The position numbers and the translations under genes were made by a program. The notes below the pieces were generated by a model. It saw only the letters and a list, made by a program, of their open reading frames with translations, was not told where the DNA came from and searched no databases. Below, piece by piece: positions 6,564-13,539 of a stretch of 28,942 bases of DNA; within the stretch, counting starts at the first letter, position 1; each line of letters opens with the position of its first letter. The stretch is from a virus, in the IMG/VR virus record IMGVR_UViG_3300025759_000492, positions 1-28,942 of that record. One strand, given 5' to 3'.

Positions 6564-6866
6564 ATGGAATATACAATTGGTCAGGTATTAACTGACGATA
6601 TTATGCCAGAACAAACAACAAAAAGAACTGATATATTCAAGGATGATTATAAAGATATACTTGATATGTCACCTAATAAATGGGTAGCTATGGATGTAAT
6701 TAGCATTGATGGTTTAGATAAACCAACAACTAATGCAACTATAACTAAATATTATGCAAGAGTAAATTCTTGGAATAAAAAATATGATGGCGAATATGCA
6801 TTTAGAACATATAGAGATACAAAGCAATTTGTTGTCTTTGGAAAGAGAGTTATAAATGGAATATAA
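6564..6866 (+). CDS. Small paralogous protein A, 100 aa
   Basis: A 100-residue protein starting MEYTIGQVLTDD. It shares its opening (MEYxIGQVLT), a central acidic IFKDDY segment and PNKWV with the next gene product, so the two arose by tandem duplication. A GGAGAATAACT stretch provides the SD. The fold is probably alpha/beta with a C-terminal beta segment (YAFRTYRDTKQFVVF). Function unknown; position directly after the annealing protein suggests an accessory of DNA recombination or binding. Confidence 0.75.
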   Translation: MEYTIGQVLTDDIMPEQTTKRTDIFKDDYKDILDMSPNKWVAMDVISIDGLDKPTTNATITKYYARVNSWNKKYDGEYAFRTYRDTKQFVVFGKRVINGI

Positions 6867-7146
6867 AATAGGACAGGTATTGACAGAAGTACCTGAATCA
6901 GTATTTCAAACAACTGCTAAAAAAGAACCTATCTTTGAAAAAGATAATTATGCTAAACAATTAACTGATAATCCAAACAAATGGGTTGTACTTGATATGG
7001 TTGAAGATAGAAAAGCTACTAAACTTCATACAAGAAATGTAAGGTATAACAAAAAATATAATTCTAAAGGATTTGAATTTAGAAGAATAATGTTACCTAC
7101 AGGTCAATTGTTTATGGGTAGATACAATCCTAGCTTATTATCATGA
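6856..7146 (+). CDS. Small paralogous protein B, 96 aa
   Basis: A 96-residue protein, starting inside the last codons of its paralogue (11-nt overlap). Shared with it are MEYKIGQVLT, IFEKDNY, NPNKWVVLDM and RYNKKYNSKGFEFR. The same PNxW element occurs in the 101-aa protein at 1616. The C-terminal GFEFRRIMLPTGQLFMGRY looks like a short beta hairpin rich in arginine. No known family recognised. Confidence 0.75.
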   Translation: MEYKIGQVLTEVPESVFQTTAKKEPIFEKDNYAKQLTDNPNKWVVLDMVEDRKATKLHTRNVRYNKKYNSKGFEFRRIMLPTGQLFMGRYNPSLLS

Positions 7147-7709
7147 AACAAGACCTAGAGTTCATAGCTAAAACTGTAGCTACTATGACCGAACATATTA
7201 AAGATGTAGAGTCACGTAGGTTAGTTATAGGTAGAGCTAACGACTATGCAGGTATTAAAAAGTTTCCTAAAGATAAGGAAATGTGGAGTGACGAACAGTT
7301 AGATACATATCTAAATATGTTGGAAAAATTATCTGGAACTATGGAAGCTAAAATACCTAGCGAATTAGACCAAATGTCATTAGACGATAAAGTTGAAACG
7401 TTAGTTGCAGCTGATGTAGTTACAGATATCACACCACAAAAAGAAAATAATCCAGAAATATCTGGAACAGTAGGAGATATAGTAAATAAAATGGAAGAAG
7501 CAAAGAACTATCGTGATGACCTAAAATGTCCATTCTGTGGTCAAATGGTCTACGATAATCGTAAATCCAAAAAGGGTGACAAATCACCTGACTTCGTATG
7601 TTCTACCAATGACCCAGCTATATGCGGTGGTCATAGCGGTAAATGGCGTAAGTCATGGTGGTTAGATAACTCTGACTTACCTGAAGAATGGGGTATCGAA
7701 ACATTCTAA
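7143..7709 (+). CDS. Hypothetical protein with C-terminal zinc finger, 188 aa
   Basis: A 188-residue protein. The N-terminal two thirds are helical and charged (MKQDLEFIAKTVATMTEHIKD...). The C-terminal part carries CPFCG (about residues 129-133) and, after a basic linker KSKKGDKSPD, a second pair CSTNDPAICGG, then a tryptophan-rich end (GKWRKSWWLD). This is a plausible four-cysteine zinc ribbon of the kind found in phage nucleic-acid-binding proteins. The ATG overlaps the previous TGA. A role in the Rad52-like recombination set is inferred from position only. Confidence 0.75.
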   Translation: MKQDLEFIAKTVATMTEHIKDVESRRLVIGRANDYAGIKKFPKDKEMWSDEQLDTYLNMLEKLSGTMEAKIPSELDQMSLDDKVETLVAADVVTDITPQKENNPEISGTVGDIVNKMEEAKNYRDDLKCPFCGQMVYDNRKSKKGDKSPDFVCSTNDPAICGGHSGKWRKSWWLDNSDLPEEWGIETF

Positions 7710-7729
7710 GGTATTAGAAAGGTGGAATA

Positions 7730-8002
7730 ATGATACCAGAATATTTCAGGGGTAAAAAAATCCCTGCTTATATAAAATCAAAAACACAGTTAGTAGCTTG
7801 GGTATTGACTGAGTTTATTGATGATGAACCAATTAGCAATTGGGAGTTTGTGGCAGACTTACATTGTCACAGGTTTGGTGGGATAATACATAATCTTAGA
7901 GCAGAAGGTTATGAAATTACTACCTTACCTTCTAAGAAGAGAGGTCTAGTACATTACTATTGTACTAAACTGCCTTCAACGAAAGCTGCTAGCATTAGCT
8001 AA
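7730..8002 (+). CDS. Winged-helix-like small protein, 90 aa
   Basis: A 90-residue protein. ISNWEFVADLHCHRFGGIIHNLRAEGYEITTLP reads as a helix-turn-helix with a following wing: helices LVAWVLTEF and NWEFVADL, recognition helix RFGGIIHNLRAEG, then beta strands EITTLP and GLVHYYCT. Such mini winged-helix proteins are frequent in phage early regions and often bind DNA. SD AGAAAGGTGG precedes the start, and the stop overlaps the next ATG by one base. The target is unknown. Confidence 0.75.
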   Translation: MIPEYFRGKKIPAYIKSKTQLVAWVLTEFIDDEPISNWEFVADLHCHRFGGIIHNLRAEGYEITTLPSKKRGLVHYYCTKLPSTKAASIS

Positions 8003-8454
8003 TGATAGAAGTAATAGCAAGTTGTTTGATACCTGTGTTTCTTACAACTGCTAATTTACCTGAATACCGAGAGTGCGTTAATACTGCTGACAAAATAGAA
8101 TACGTAGAAAAACATGCACTCTTGGTATCAGAGTATTTCCATGAGGACGACATCCCGAAAGCTTTAAATATAATATATTGCGAAAGTTCAGGAAAGCCTG
8201 ACGCAATTGGGGTAAACAAAAACGGCTCAAAGGATGTCGGACTATGGCAATTCAATGACAACACATGGGATTGGTTAAAACCTAAACTAGGTATAATTAA
8301 TTCTAGAACCAACACACGCACCGCTACTTATGTCGCTGCGTGGTTGGTATACAATGATGGATGGCATCATTGGAACGCAAGTAAACATTGTTGGAAAGGA
8401 ATTACTAATGAACGATTACATGTACAGTTATTATCTAAACAAAAAAATGCGTAG
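8002..8454 (+). CDS. Lytic transglycosylase/lysozyme-like enzyme, 150 aa
   Basis: A 150-residue protein. The N-terminus MIEVIASCLIPVFLTTANLPEYREC is hydrophobic and could be a signal peptide or signal anchor. Downstream, PKALNIIYCESSGKPDAIG holds the likely catalytic glutamate (CESSG) of an SLT/lysozyme-like fold, followed by the diagnostic GLWQFNDNTWDWL. It would cleave peptidoglycan glycan strands. It lies on the + strand, away from the holin-like genes on the - strand, so it may act in lysis, or earlier. The stop region overlaps the next gene. Confidence 0.85.
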   Translation: MIEVIASCLIPVFLTTANLPEYRECVNTADKIEYVEKHALLVSEYFHEDDIPKALNIIYCESSGKPDAIGVNKNGSKDVGLWQFNDNTWDWLKPKLGIINSRTNTRTATYVAAWLVYNDGWHHWNASKHCWKGITNERLHVQLLSKQKNA

Positions 8455-8590
8455 CAAACCTACGCTAGATATATTTAATTATCTATGTGAAGATTGTAAT
8501 TCTGCTTTTGTTACAGACGTACCATGGAATAAAAAATGTGATAATTGTCACGATAATTATTTTAAGGACTTTGATGAAAGAGAAAATTGA
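8447..8590 (+). CDS. Small zinc-finger-like protein, 47 aa
   Basis: A 47-residue protein (MRSKPTLDIFNY...) with CEDC and CDNC knuckles 13 residues apart, so probably a small zinc-binding protein. I place the start at 8447, overlapping the upstream stop exactly as the VWA gene start at 2652 does: both read ATGCGTAG then [CT]AAACC. An in-frame ATG at 8408 with SD GGAAAGGA 7 nt upstream would add 13 tyrosine-rich residues and overlap the transglycosylase by 47 nt; I cannot exclude it. Function unknown. Confidence 0.65.
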   Translation: MRSKPTLDIFNYLCEDCNSAFVTDVPWNKKCDNCHDNYFKDFDEREN

Positions 8591-8771
8591 TATAGAAAAA
8601 ATTAATATTTTTACCCATCCCAAGTTTATGAAAGTTTGGGCGCAACAGTTTAGTCATGCATGTGGTAGTGATACATTTAATGTACCGCCTAACACGATTA
8701 AATTACGTTTCTTGATGGATAAATTTGTTAAAGATTACAACTGGCATTTAGCACAGTTAGAGGAGGAATAA
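8574..8771 (+). CDS. Hypothetical protein, 65 aa
   Basis: A 65-residue protein starting MKEKIDIEKINIFTHPKF and ending LEEE. ATG 8574 has AAGGA 5 nt upstream and overlaps the previous gene by 17 nt. An ORF opening further upstream would read the shadow frame of the zinc-finger gene and is unlikely. The sequence is helical with several aromatic residues (FMKVWAQQFSHAC). No recognised family. Confidence 0.7.
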   Translation: MKEKIDIEKINIFTHPKFMKVWAQQFSHACGSDTFNVPPNTIKLRFLMDKFVKDYNWHLAQLEEE

Positions 8772-8851
8772 TGTCACATCCAATACCTGGCATGGAATAT
8801 TATTGCCAAGATTGTTTAGTTAATATAGAGGAAGGACACACTTGTGATTAA
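8771..8851 (+). CDS. Micro-protein with CxxC, 26 aa
   Basis: ATG 8771 overlaps the previous TAA (TAATG) behind GAGGAGG and reads 26 codons to TAA 8851: starts MSHPIPGMEYYCQDC and ends EGHTCD. The YCQDC...HTC arrangement could bind one zinc ion. Its terminal GAGGAAGGA forms the SD for the GTG start at 8844. The overlap chain and SD favour real translation, though the size leaves doubt. Confidence 0.5.
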   Translation: MSHPIPGMEYYCQDCLVNIEEGHTCD

Positions 8852-9395
8852 TACATTTACAGATTATAGCACAAAAAGTAACTTGGAGTATGACCACAAT
8901 CATGCAAGTCGCGTTAAATTTAGAGAAGACATTTCTAAATTACGTGATATAGCTAAAGATATGGATACGTTTGGTGGACGTAGATTTTTAGGTCTTAATA
9001 AAAATGGTAATGAAGTATGGATATCATATACCATAGATAAAGACACATTAGATTTACAAATAAAATCTACACATGACCTAAACAGTATTGTTGAATTAGC
9101 ACCTAAAAGAGTTACTGTTGGTATGAATGAAAATACACCATTAGATATAATGGAAGCAAGACATAGCGATACAGGAGCTGTAACACATAATACGTTACGT
9201 TATTTACAAAGACTAATGGACTTACCTAAAGGCGTAGGATATGTCGAAGGTAAGTGTAGTTCTCAATTATTTATGCATGTATCAAATGCAATTTACGAAG
9301 GTGAATGGGATTTGTATACAAACAAAGTTAGATGGATTGATATATTACAAGCTTGGAGTTTCCCAACAGGACGATACTTTACTGTATATGGCTAA
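8844..9395 (+). CDS. Hypothetical protein, 183 aa
   Basis: A 183-residue protein beginning at GTG 8844 with GAGGAAGGA about 8 nt upstream. It reads MINTFTDYSTKSNLEYDHNHAS and contains alternating strands (RRFLGLNKNGNEVWISYTIDKDTLDLQIKS) and helices (VTHNTLRYLQRLM). No catalytic motif recognised. It overlaps the SET-domain gene by 8 nt, so the two are probably expressed together; it could be the partner or substrate of that protein, but this is conjecture. Confidence 0.7.
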   Translation: MINTFTDYSTKSNLEYDHNHASRVKFREDISKLRDIAKDMDTFGGRRFLGLNKNGNEVWISYTIDKDTLDLQIKSTHDLNSIVELAPKRVTVGMNENTPLDIMEARHSDTGAVTHNTLRYLQRLMDLPKGVGYVEGKCSSQLFMHVSNAIYEGEWDLYTNKVRWIDILQAWSFPTGRYFTVYG

Positions 9396-9690
9396 TTATA
9401 AGCCGTTACCAGATAGTCTAACTATCATGCCAAGTAAAATTGACGGTTTAGGTGTATTTGCTGTTAAGCCAATAAAGAAAAATACAAACTTAGGACTTGT
9501 ACATATCTATTGCAATTCCAATGTAAAGATAATACGTACACCACTAGGTGGATTTATCAATCATAGTAATACACCTAACTGTCAGTTAATAAAATATGAT
9601 GGTTTTAGTTATCTATGGGTTAATGAAGATATTGACCCATTAACAGAACTTACACTTAAATACACGTTATATAATCCAGAGGAGGAGTAA
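9388..9690 (+). CDS. Minimal SET-domain protein, 100 aa
   Basis: A 100-residue protein. SET-domain features in order: SKIDGLGVFAVKPIKKNT near the start (GxG cofactor loop), GGFINHSNTPNC at about residues 50-61 (NHSxxPNC motif), and ELTLKYTLY at the end (ExLTxxY element with the catalytic-type tyrosine). SET proteins transfer methyl groups from S-adenosylmethionine to lysines. The protein is close to the minimum SET length and lacks pre/post-SET cysteine clusters. ATG 9388 overlaps the upstream stop; I rejected an upstream opening because it is the shadow frame. The target could be a host or phage protein. Confidence 0.8.
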   Translation: MANYKPLPDSLTIMPSKIDGLGVFAVKPIKKNTNLGLVHIYCNSNVKIIRTPLGGFINHSNTPNCQLIKYDGFSYLWVNEDIDPLTELTLKYTLYNPEEE

Positions 9691-9962
9691 TGGACAATCT
9701 ATCAGAATTACGTGAACTAGCTCTTAAAAGGGCTAATTACGCATGTGAGTGGGCATATTGTAATGAACGTAATTGGTTAGAGATGGCACACATATTAGGT
9801 ATTGGTATGGGCGGTAGAGATAAATCTAGCAAATACGACATAAATAACGTAGCTATATTATGTAAAAGACATCATGACATATATGATGGTAAAACTATAT
9901 CTGGTGCAAAAAGAGATTATAGAGATTTGTTAATAGGTTTTTTAAAAAGAGAACGTAATTAA
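9690..9962 (+). CDS. HNH endonuclease, 90 aa
   Basis: A 90-residue protein with the HNH layout: CEWAYC zinc knuckle (residues 19-24), catalytic-type histidine in EMAHI, NNVAILC with the central asparagine and third cysteine, and RHHDIYDG with the final histidines. HNH enzymes cut DNA; small phage ones act as homing nucleases or assist terminase packaging. GAGGAGG precedes the start in a TAATG overlap. It is the last + strand gene, 16 nt before the convergent - strand block. Confidence 0.85.
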   Translation: MDNLSELRELALKRANYACEWAYCNERNWLEMAHILGIGMGGRDKSSKYDINNVAILCKRHHDIYDGKTISGAKRDYRDLLIGFLKRERN

Positions 9963-9978
9963 CGTAATAAGTAGCGCC

Positions 9979-10275
9979 TTAGCTTTTTTTATCTAGTTGC
10001 ATTTTAATATAAGCAAATCTAAATTGTTGGTCTTGTGCTTGACGCATTTTAGAGTACATTAAATCTGCATATTTGTAAGCACCTTCTTTTGAAGCTTTTT
10101 TTGTTTTATCCCAATATTCATCAGCCTTCTTTTCAAACATACCTGCTAATGCAGCATGACTTTTAGCTCTTGATTGTGCTTCTCTTTTAGGCATACCTTT
10201 AGTGTTATATACAGAAGATACTTTTATTTCTATATCTTCAGGTAATGGCGCTCTAGTAACTTTAGGTAAATTCAT
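9979..10275 (-). CDS. Hypothetical basic helical protein, 98 aa
   Basis: A 98-residue protein, MNLPKVTRAPLPEDIEIK..., very rich in lysine and helix formers (EAQSRAKSHAALAGMFEKKADEYWDKTKKASKEGAYKYADLMY). It is the last gene of the - strand block. Its head (NLPKVTRAPLP) loosely recalls the MPNVPxI heads of the two preceding genes. The start overlaps the upstream stop (TAATG). No known family; a minor virion or DNA-associated protein is possible. Confidence 0.7.
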   Translation of the reverse strand: MNLPKVTRAPLPEDIEIKVSSVYNTKGMPKREAQSRAKSHAALAGMFEKKADEYWDKTKKASKEGAYKYADLMYSKMRQAQDQQFRFAYIKMQLDKKS

Positions 10276-10610
10276 TAATAACTTAACTTTGTTCCAATAT
10301 TAGTAGTATTTCTATCTTCCCAAGTTTTAATACTTACTCCAGTACCAGGAAAGTATGTAGGTTTTTGTATAGGTAATGATAATGCTATAGGATAACGTTG
10401 AGTCATTGCTTTTCGGTGTGCTTTTTTACGTGCAATATCTTGTCTAGCTTTAATAGGAGAACCTTGTTTCTTTTTTAAAATACTCATAGCATCTTGTGGA
10501 GATATTCCACGTTGTCGTGCATTTTGAAATTTAAGAATTATATCTGCTTGTGCTTCAGAGTATTTCTTTTTAGAATTACCAGCACCTACAATTAATGGTA
10601 CGTTAGGCAT
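10275..10610 (-). CDS. Hypothetical protein with conserved ends, copy 2, 111 aa
   Basis: A 111-residue basic protein. It begins MPNVPLIVGAG and ends SIKTWEDRNTTNIGTKLSY; the neighbouring product (10610-10870) begins MPNVPRIEGGG and ends EIKIWDDRNVSNNRTKLNR. The middles differ: this one has a lysine-rich helical core (ARQDIARKKAHRKAMTQRYP). Conserved ends with a divergent core suggest shared docking or processing signals. Start and stop are in TAATG overlaps. Function unknown. Confidence 0.7.
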   Translation of the reverse strand: MPNVPLIVGAGNSKKKYSEAQADIILKFQNARQRGISPQDAMSILKKKQGSPIKARQDIARKKAHRKAMTQRYPIALSLPIQKPTYFPGTGVSIKTWEDRNTTNIGTKLSY

Positions 10611-10870
10611 TATCGATTCAATTTCGTTCTATTGTTAGATACATTTCTATCATCCCAAATTTTAATTTCTGGAAATTCATGTCTAAATTGCTTTTGATTT
10701 GGAATATCAATACCAGTAGTAATTTTAATTAATCCTTTAGCAAATGTTGTTATAGGATTGTCTGCACCACCTGGTAACCAACCTTTATTATATTTTTTAT
10801 CATAATCAGAATAGGTCATTTGTTTTGGTTTACCTTTTCCACCACCTTCAATTCTTGGTACATTAGGCAT
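10610..10870 (-). CDS. Hypothetical protein with conserved ends, copy 1, 86 aa
   Basis: An 86-residue protein sharing its N-terminal MPNVPxIxGxG and C-terminal IKxWxDRNxxNxxTKLxx signatures with the next gene. The centre contains KWLPGGADNP-like loops and a predicted helix (TTFAKGLIKITTGI). No membrane segment. It follows the holin-like gene directly in a TAATG overlap. The role is not recognisable. Confidence 0.7.
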   Translation of the reverse strand: MPNVPRIEGGGKGKPKQMTYSDYDKKYNKGWLPGGADNPITTFAKGLIKITTGIDIPNQKQFRHEFPEIKIWDDRNVSNNRTKLNR

Positions 10871-11079
10871 TACTTACTCACCTTACCTTGTGGTTTACCT
10901 AATTGTTTTTTAGCAAACTCTTTAACAACTACTAACGCTGCTGCACCACCTGATAACGCAGCTAACTGTAAAGCCTCTGCATCTACACCAACTAGTGGGG
11001 CAACTGTTAACGCAGATATAAATGCTTCAACAAATGTCCATACAGTTTTTTCTAAAATATCTTTATATTCTTTACTCAT
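10870..11079 (-). CDS. Putative holin, r1t type, 69 aa
   Basis: A 69-residue membrane protein. After a charged head (MSKEYKDILEKTVWTFVEAF) come two hydrophobic stretches, ALTVAPLVGV and LAALSGGAAALVVVKEF, and a basic tail. The layout matches small r1t-type holins, which make lesions in the cytoplasmic membrane to time lysis. It lies in a block with other small membrane proteins and a DUF5675 protein, supporting a lysis role. Its ATG directly abuts the upstream TAA. Confidence 0.65.
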   Translation of the reverse strand: MSKEYKDILEKTVWTFVEAFISALTVAPLVGVDAEALQLAALSGGAAALVVVKEFAKKQLGKPQGKVSK

Positions 11080-12366
11080 TTAAGCCTCTGGTTTCTTTTT
11101 ATATCCAGGTAACATACCTAGAATTTCTTCTATATTTTGCTTAGGTAATAGCATACCACCTAATTGTTTACCTTTCAAACCTTTAGCAGCTGCTTTTATT
11201 ATAGGTATCATTGAAGCCATTGGAAAAGCTTGTGCGCCTTTACCTACATATGGTTTAACTTTAAATGGTTTACCTAAATTTTGTGGTTCAAGACCTGTAG
11301 TAGGTTTAGCTGGTTTTACTTGTGTACGATAAAGTTCACGTTTTTCACTAGCAGTCATTGTATCTTCATATTGAGGTTTAGTACCAAGTGTGCTTTCTAA
11401 TGTAGCTTTTTTAATTTCACCTGTTTCAAAATCAAATTCAGTTTTATATTGATTAATTTGTTCTTCAGCAATTTGTGCAGCATAATCAGCACCTTGTTTT
11501 TTGTAACCTTCAATGATTGCTTTATCAGATGCAAGTCCGCGTTCTTTTAAATATTGACTTGCAGGTATTTTACTTGTAATAGGTTTACCACTAGGCTCTT
11601 GACCTACACGCATTTCAGGAACATTGACAGATTTAGGTGACATATATTCAATACCACCAGGTGATACTTTACGTTCTGGTGTCATAGTAATATCTGAAAC
11701 TTTAGTTGGTTTTTCTTTTTTAGCAGCGCTTTGTGGTGATTGTGCTGGTTCTGGACCAATAGTAGCAGCACTACCTTTGACATTAGGGTCTACTTTTACA
11801 ATAGCTTCTGCACCGCTAGCTAATTTAACATCTACTTGTTGTTTAGGTACATCTAATGACAAAGCTTCTTGTGTCAATAGCGGTCCTTTAACTTGATAAT
11901 AAGGTGGTTTACTTCCTACACCTTGTTTAATTACTGGAGGACCTTCTGGAGTTCTAGCTTTAACTAAAGACTCTTGCGCTGTAACTTCCATAGGTTTACC
12001 TAATCGTTCTTTTTTAAGTTCTAAAGCTGCAGTAATTTGCGCTTTCTCTTGTTCTAAAAATGAAACTGTATCTCTTAAACCTTTTTCATAATCTACTGCT
12101 TTTTTAACACCACTAGCTGTACGTCCTTGTGGAGGTGATACACGAAATTTACTTTCAGATAATGCTTTATTTGCTCTAGCTAAATTATCATCAATTGATT
12201 TAAGCATCTCTTGTTCTACAAATGTAGCTTCTTTGTATGTTTGTTGTGAAGTACCGTAATCTAAAAAGTCAGGAGATGGACCTTGTGTAGCAGAACCTTT
12301 CTTACCACTTGACATACCACCTGTACCTTCTATTTCATCAATATAATCTTGTATTGGGTCTGACAT
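11080..12366 (-). CDS. Hypothetical 428-aa proline/lysine-rich protein
   Basis: A 428-residue protein of low-complexity character. The N-terminal part has a coiled-coil-like region (QEMLKSIDDNLARANKALSES...). The middle is rich in P, K and V with repeated short elements such as GKPITSK, GTKPQ, GKPFKVKP. The C-terminus ends in a more hydrophobic MASMIPIIKAAAKGLKGKQLGGMLLP. No enzyme motif is visible. It sits between the DUF5675 protein and the holin-like protein, overlapping the former by one base. A virion-associated or internal protein is one possibility; I do not recognise a family. Confidence 0.75.
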   Translation of the reverse strand: MSDPIQDYIDEIEGTGGMSSGKKGSATQGPSPDFLDYGTSQQTYKEATFVEQEMLKSIDDNLARANKALSESKFRVSPPQGRTASGVKKAVDYEKGLRDTVSFLEQEKAQITAALELKKERLGKPMEVTAQESLVKARTPEGPPVIKQGVGSKPPYYQVKGPLLTQEALSLDVPKQQVDVKLASGAEAIVKVDPNVKGSAATIGPEPAQSPQSAAKKEKPTKVSDITMTPERKVSPGGIEYMSPKSVNVPEMRVGQEPSGKPITSKIPASQYLKERGLASDKAIIEGYKKQGADYAAQIAEEQINQYKTEFDFETGEIKKATLESTLGTKPQYEDTMTASEKRELYRTQVKPAKPTTGLEPQNLGKPFKVKPYVGKGAQAFPMASMIPIIKAAAKGLKGKQLGGMLLPKQNIEEILGMLPGYKKKPEA

Positions 12367-12968
12367 TAAAGCATCCTTTTTTTATCTAGTTTAGCAGATA
12401 AAACTTGTACTTCACCACTTATCTCTTGTAATTTTTCCATAACTGTACTTGTAAGTATGACATCATCAGTTGCTTTATTAGATATATTTTTAACATCACC
12501 ATCATAATCTATATACTCTACTTCTACATCTAAACCTGATTCAATAGCAGCTAATACACGAGGATATACAAGCTTATATGCGTCACGACTTGAACCTATA
12601 AACCCATCTTTAGATACTAGGTTACTAGTTTGTGTATTTCCCAACAATAAACATCCAGCAGTATTTTCATCAGTATTACCTGAATGCCATAGTATCCATT
12701 CAAACCCAGGTACATCTAGTACCCATATCATACCTTTATGAAAATCAGCACCATAACGTGATAAATAACGATTATGAAAGCCACCTTCAGTACGTAGACC
12801 TAACTTATAAGTGCCAGCAGGTATTCTAGTTTCACCCCAGACTTTAACATCACGTTGTTCATCTTCTAATGTGTAGCATAGAAATGTACGTTTACCATTG
12901 TTGACTTCAAATAGCAATCCTGATGTACTATCTTTTTGACTACTAACTCTAAGAACTTCGTATTTCAT
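12366..12968 (-). CDS. DUF5675-family protein, 200 aa
   Basis: A 200-residue protein. Residues 1-130 match DUF5675: TLEDEQRDVKVWGETRIPAGTYKL, GFHNRYLSRY, and WILWHSGNTDENTAGCLLLG, with the conserved HxGN and TxGC elements. The family occurs in phages and bacteria; the His/Cys pair resembles L,D-transpeptidase-like folds, so a cell-wall role is suspected but not established. The last 60 residues form a helical tail (TSTVMEKLQEISGEVQVLSAKL). It overlaps the HiPIP-like gene by 20 nt and lies in the putative lysis block. Confidence 0.85.
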   Translation of the reverse strand: MKYEVLRVSSQKDSTSGLLFEVNNGKRTFLCYTLEDEQRDVKVWGETRIPAGTYKLGLRTEGGFHNRYLSRYGADFHKGMIWVLDVPGFEWILWHSGNTDENTAGCLLLGNTQTSNLVSKDGFIGSSRDAYKLVYPRVLAAIESGLDVEVEYIDYDGDVKNISNKATDDVILTSTVMEKLQEISGEVQVLSAKLDKKRML

Positions 12969-13116
12969 TTCCTACACCTTCCCATACTGCACACCAACCA
13001 TAAGGTGCTACTTTTTCATTGAATAATACGCAATGATTATTAGAATAATGTTTACAATTACTACAATACTCACCAGCTTTAGGACTTCTATCGACATATT
13101 TTCCTGGTAACGCCAT
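12949..13116 (-). CDS. HiPIP-like iron-sulfur protein, 55 aa
   Basis: A 55-residue protein with ATG 13116 in a TAATG overlap and TAG at 12949. Cysteines lie at 18, 21, 29 and 42 (C-x2-C-x7-C-x12-C). The block CVLFNEKVAPYGWCAVW strongly resembles the end of high-potential iron-sulfur proteins, whose hallmark is CxxC, a third Cys, then GWCxxW. HiPIPs hold a 4Fe-4S cluster and carry electrons. The gap between the second and third cysteines (7) is slightly below the usual range, and there is no signal peptide, unlike cellular HiPIPs. It could instead bind zinc. It was easy to miss because of its size. Confidence 0.7.
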   Translation of the reverse strand: MALPGKYVDRSPKAGEYCSNCKHYSNNHCVLFNEKVAPYGWCAVWEGVGNEIRSS

Positions 13117-13244
13117 TACTTTTTTTTACGTATTTTTTTAATTTTATTATTATGTGTTTTAGCATATATAAAGTTTTTAGTTTCACGAATAACTGTACCT
13201 CTATAGGTTTTGCCACCCCACTTCCAACTTACTGTTTTAGCCAT
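13116..13244 (-). CDS. TUDOR-like small protein (DUF2945-like), 42 aa
   Basis: A 42-residue protein starting MAKTVSWKWGGKTYRGTVIRE. VSWKWGGKTYRGTV resembles the first strands of the DUF2945/HVA1 TUDOR-like family (VxWxxGxxxxxGxV). The remainder is very basic (NNKIKKIRKKK). ATG 13244 lies just after the TAA of the preceding gene; a longer frame starting further upstream would be the shadow of that gene. Binding to nucleic acid or protein tails is possible. The stop overlaps the HiPIP-like gene start. Confidence 0.7.
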   Translation of the reverse strand: MAKTVSWKWGGKTYRGTVIRETKNFIYAKTHNNKIKKIRKKK

Positions 13245-13245
13245 G

Positions 13246-13539
13246 TTACCACTTAACTTTATGTGACCAATACTTAGCAGATAATTTAGATTTAGGTTTA
13301 CCTTGTGCATTATGTCTAGCATAATAAGACTTTTTACGTGCTTTATCCTTTTTAGTTTTAGGATTTTTACCTGCACCTTTTACACCTTGTTGTCCAAATC
13401 TAATTAACTTGTATTTGTTACCTTCTTTAGCCATAACAACATGCGATTTAGTTTTGTGGCTAGGTGTACGTTTAGGTTTATTGACACCTTTGAGGCCATT
13501 TTTTTTCATAATAGCTTTAACTCTATCTGGAACTGCCAT
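13246..13539 (-). CDS. Conserved basic phage protein, 97 aa
   Basis: A 97-residue, very basic protein. KPKRTPSHKTKSHVVMAKEGNKYKLIRFGQQGVKG and the end LSAKYWSHKVKW belong to a widespread phage protein family of unknown function (signatures RTPxHxTKSH, IRFGQQGVxG, ARH, YWxxKVKW). Such proteins occur in many tailed phages; several members are near structural genes, so DNA or virion association is likely but unproven. A good SD (CAGGAGAT) precedes the ATG, which overlaps the end of a tiny membrane gene. Confidence 0.8.
   Translation of the reverse strand: MAVPDRVKAIMKKNGLKGVNKPKRTPSHKTKSHVVMAKEGNKYKLIRFGQQGVKGAGKNPKTKKDKARKKSYYARHNAQGKPKSKLSAKYWSHKVKW

Noticed and set aside
9241-9387. N-terminal extension of the SET protein
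   Set aside because: It would read the alternative frame of the upstream gene; SET homology starts only after 9388.
9960-10000. Intrinsic terminator at the convergent junction (T run at 9984-9990)
   Set aside because: Only about 3 bp of stem (AGC/GCT) precede the T run; it overlaps coding sequence of the - strand gene.
11624-11896. + strand reading frame inside the 428-aa gene
   Set aside because: Antisense shadow without SD.
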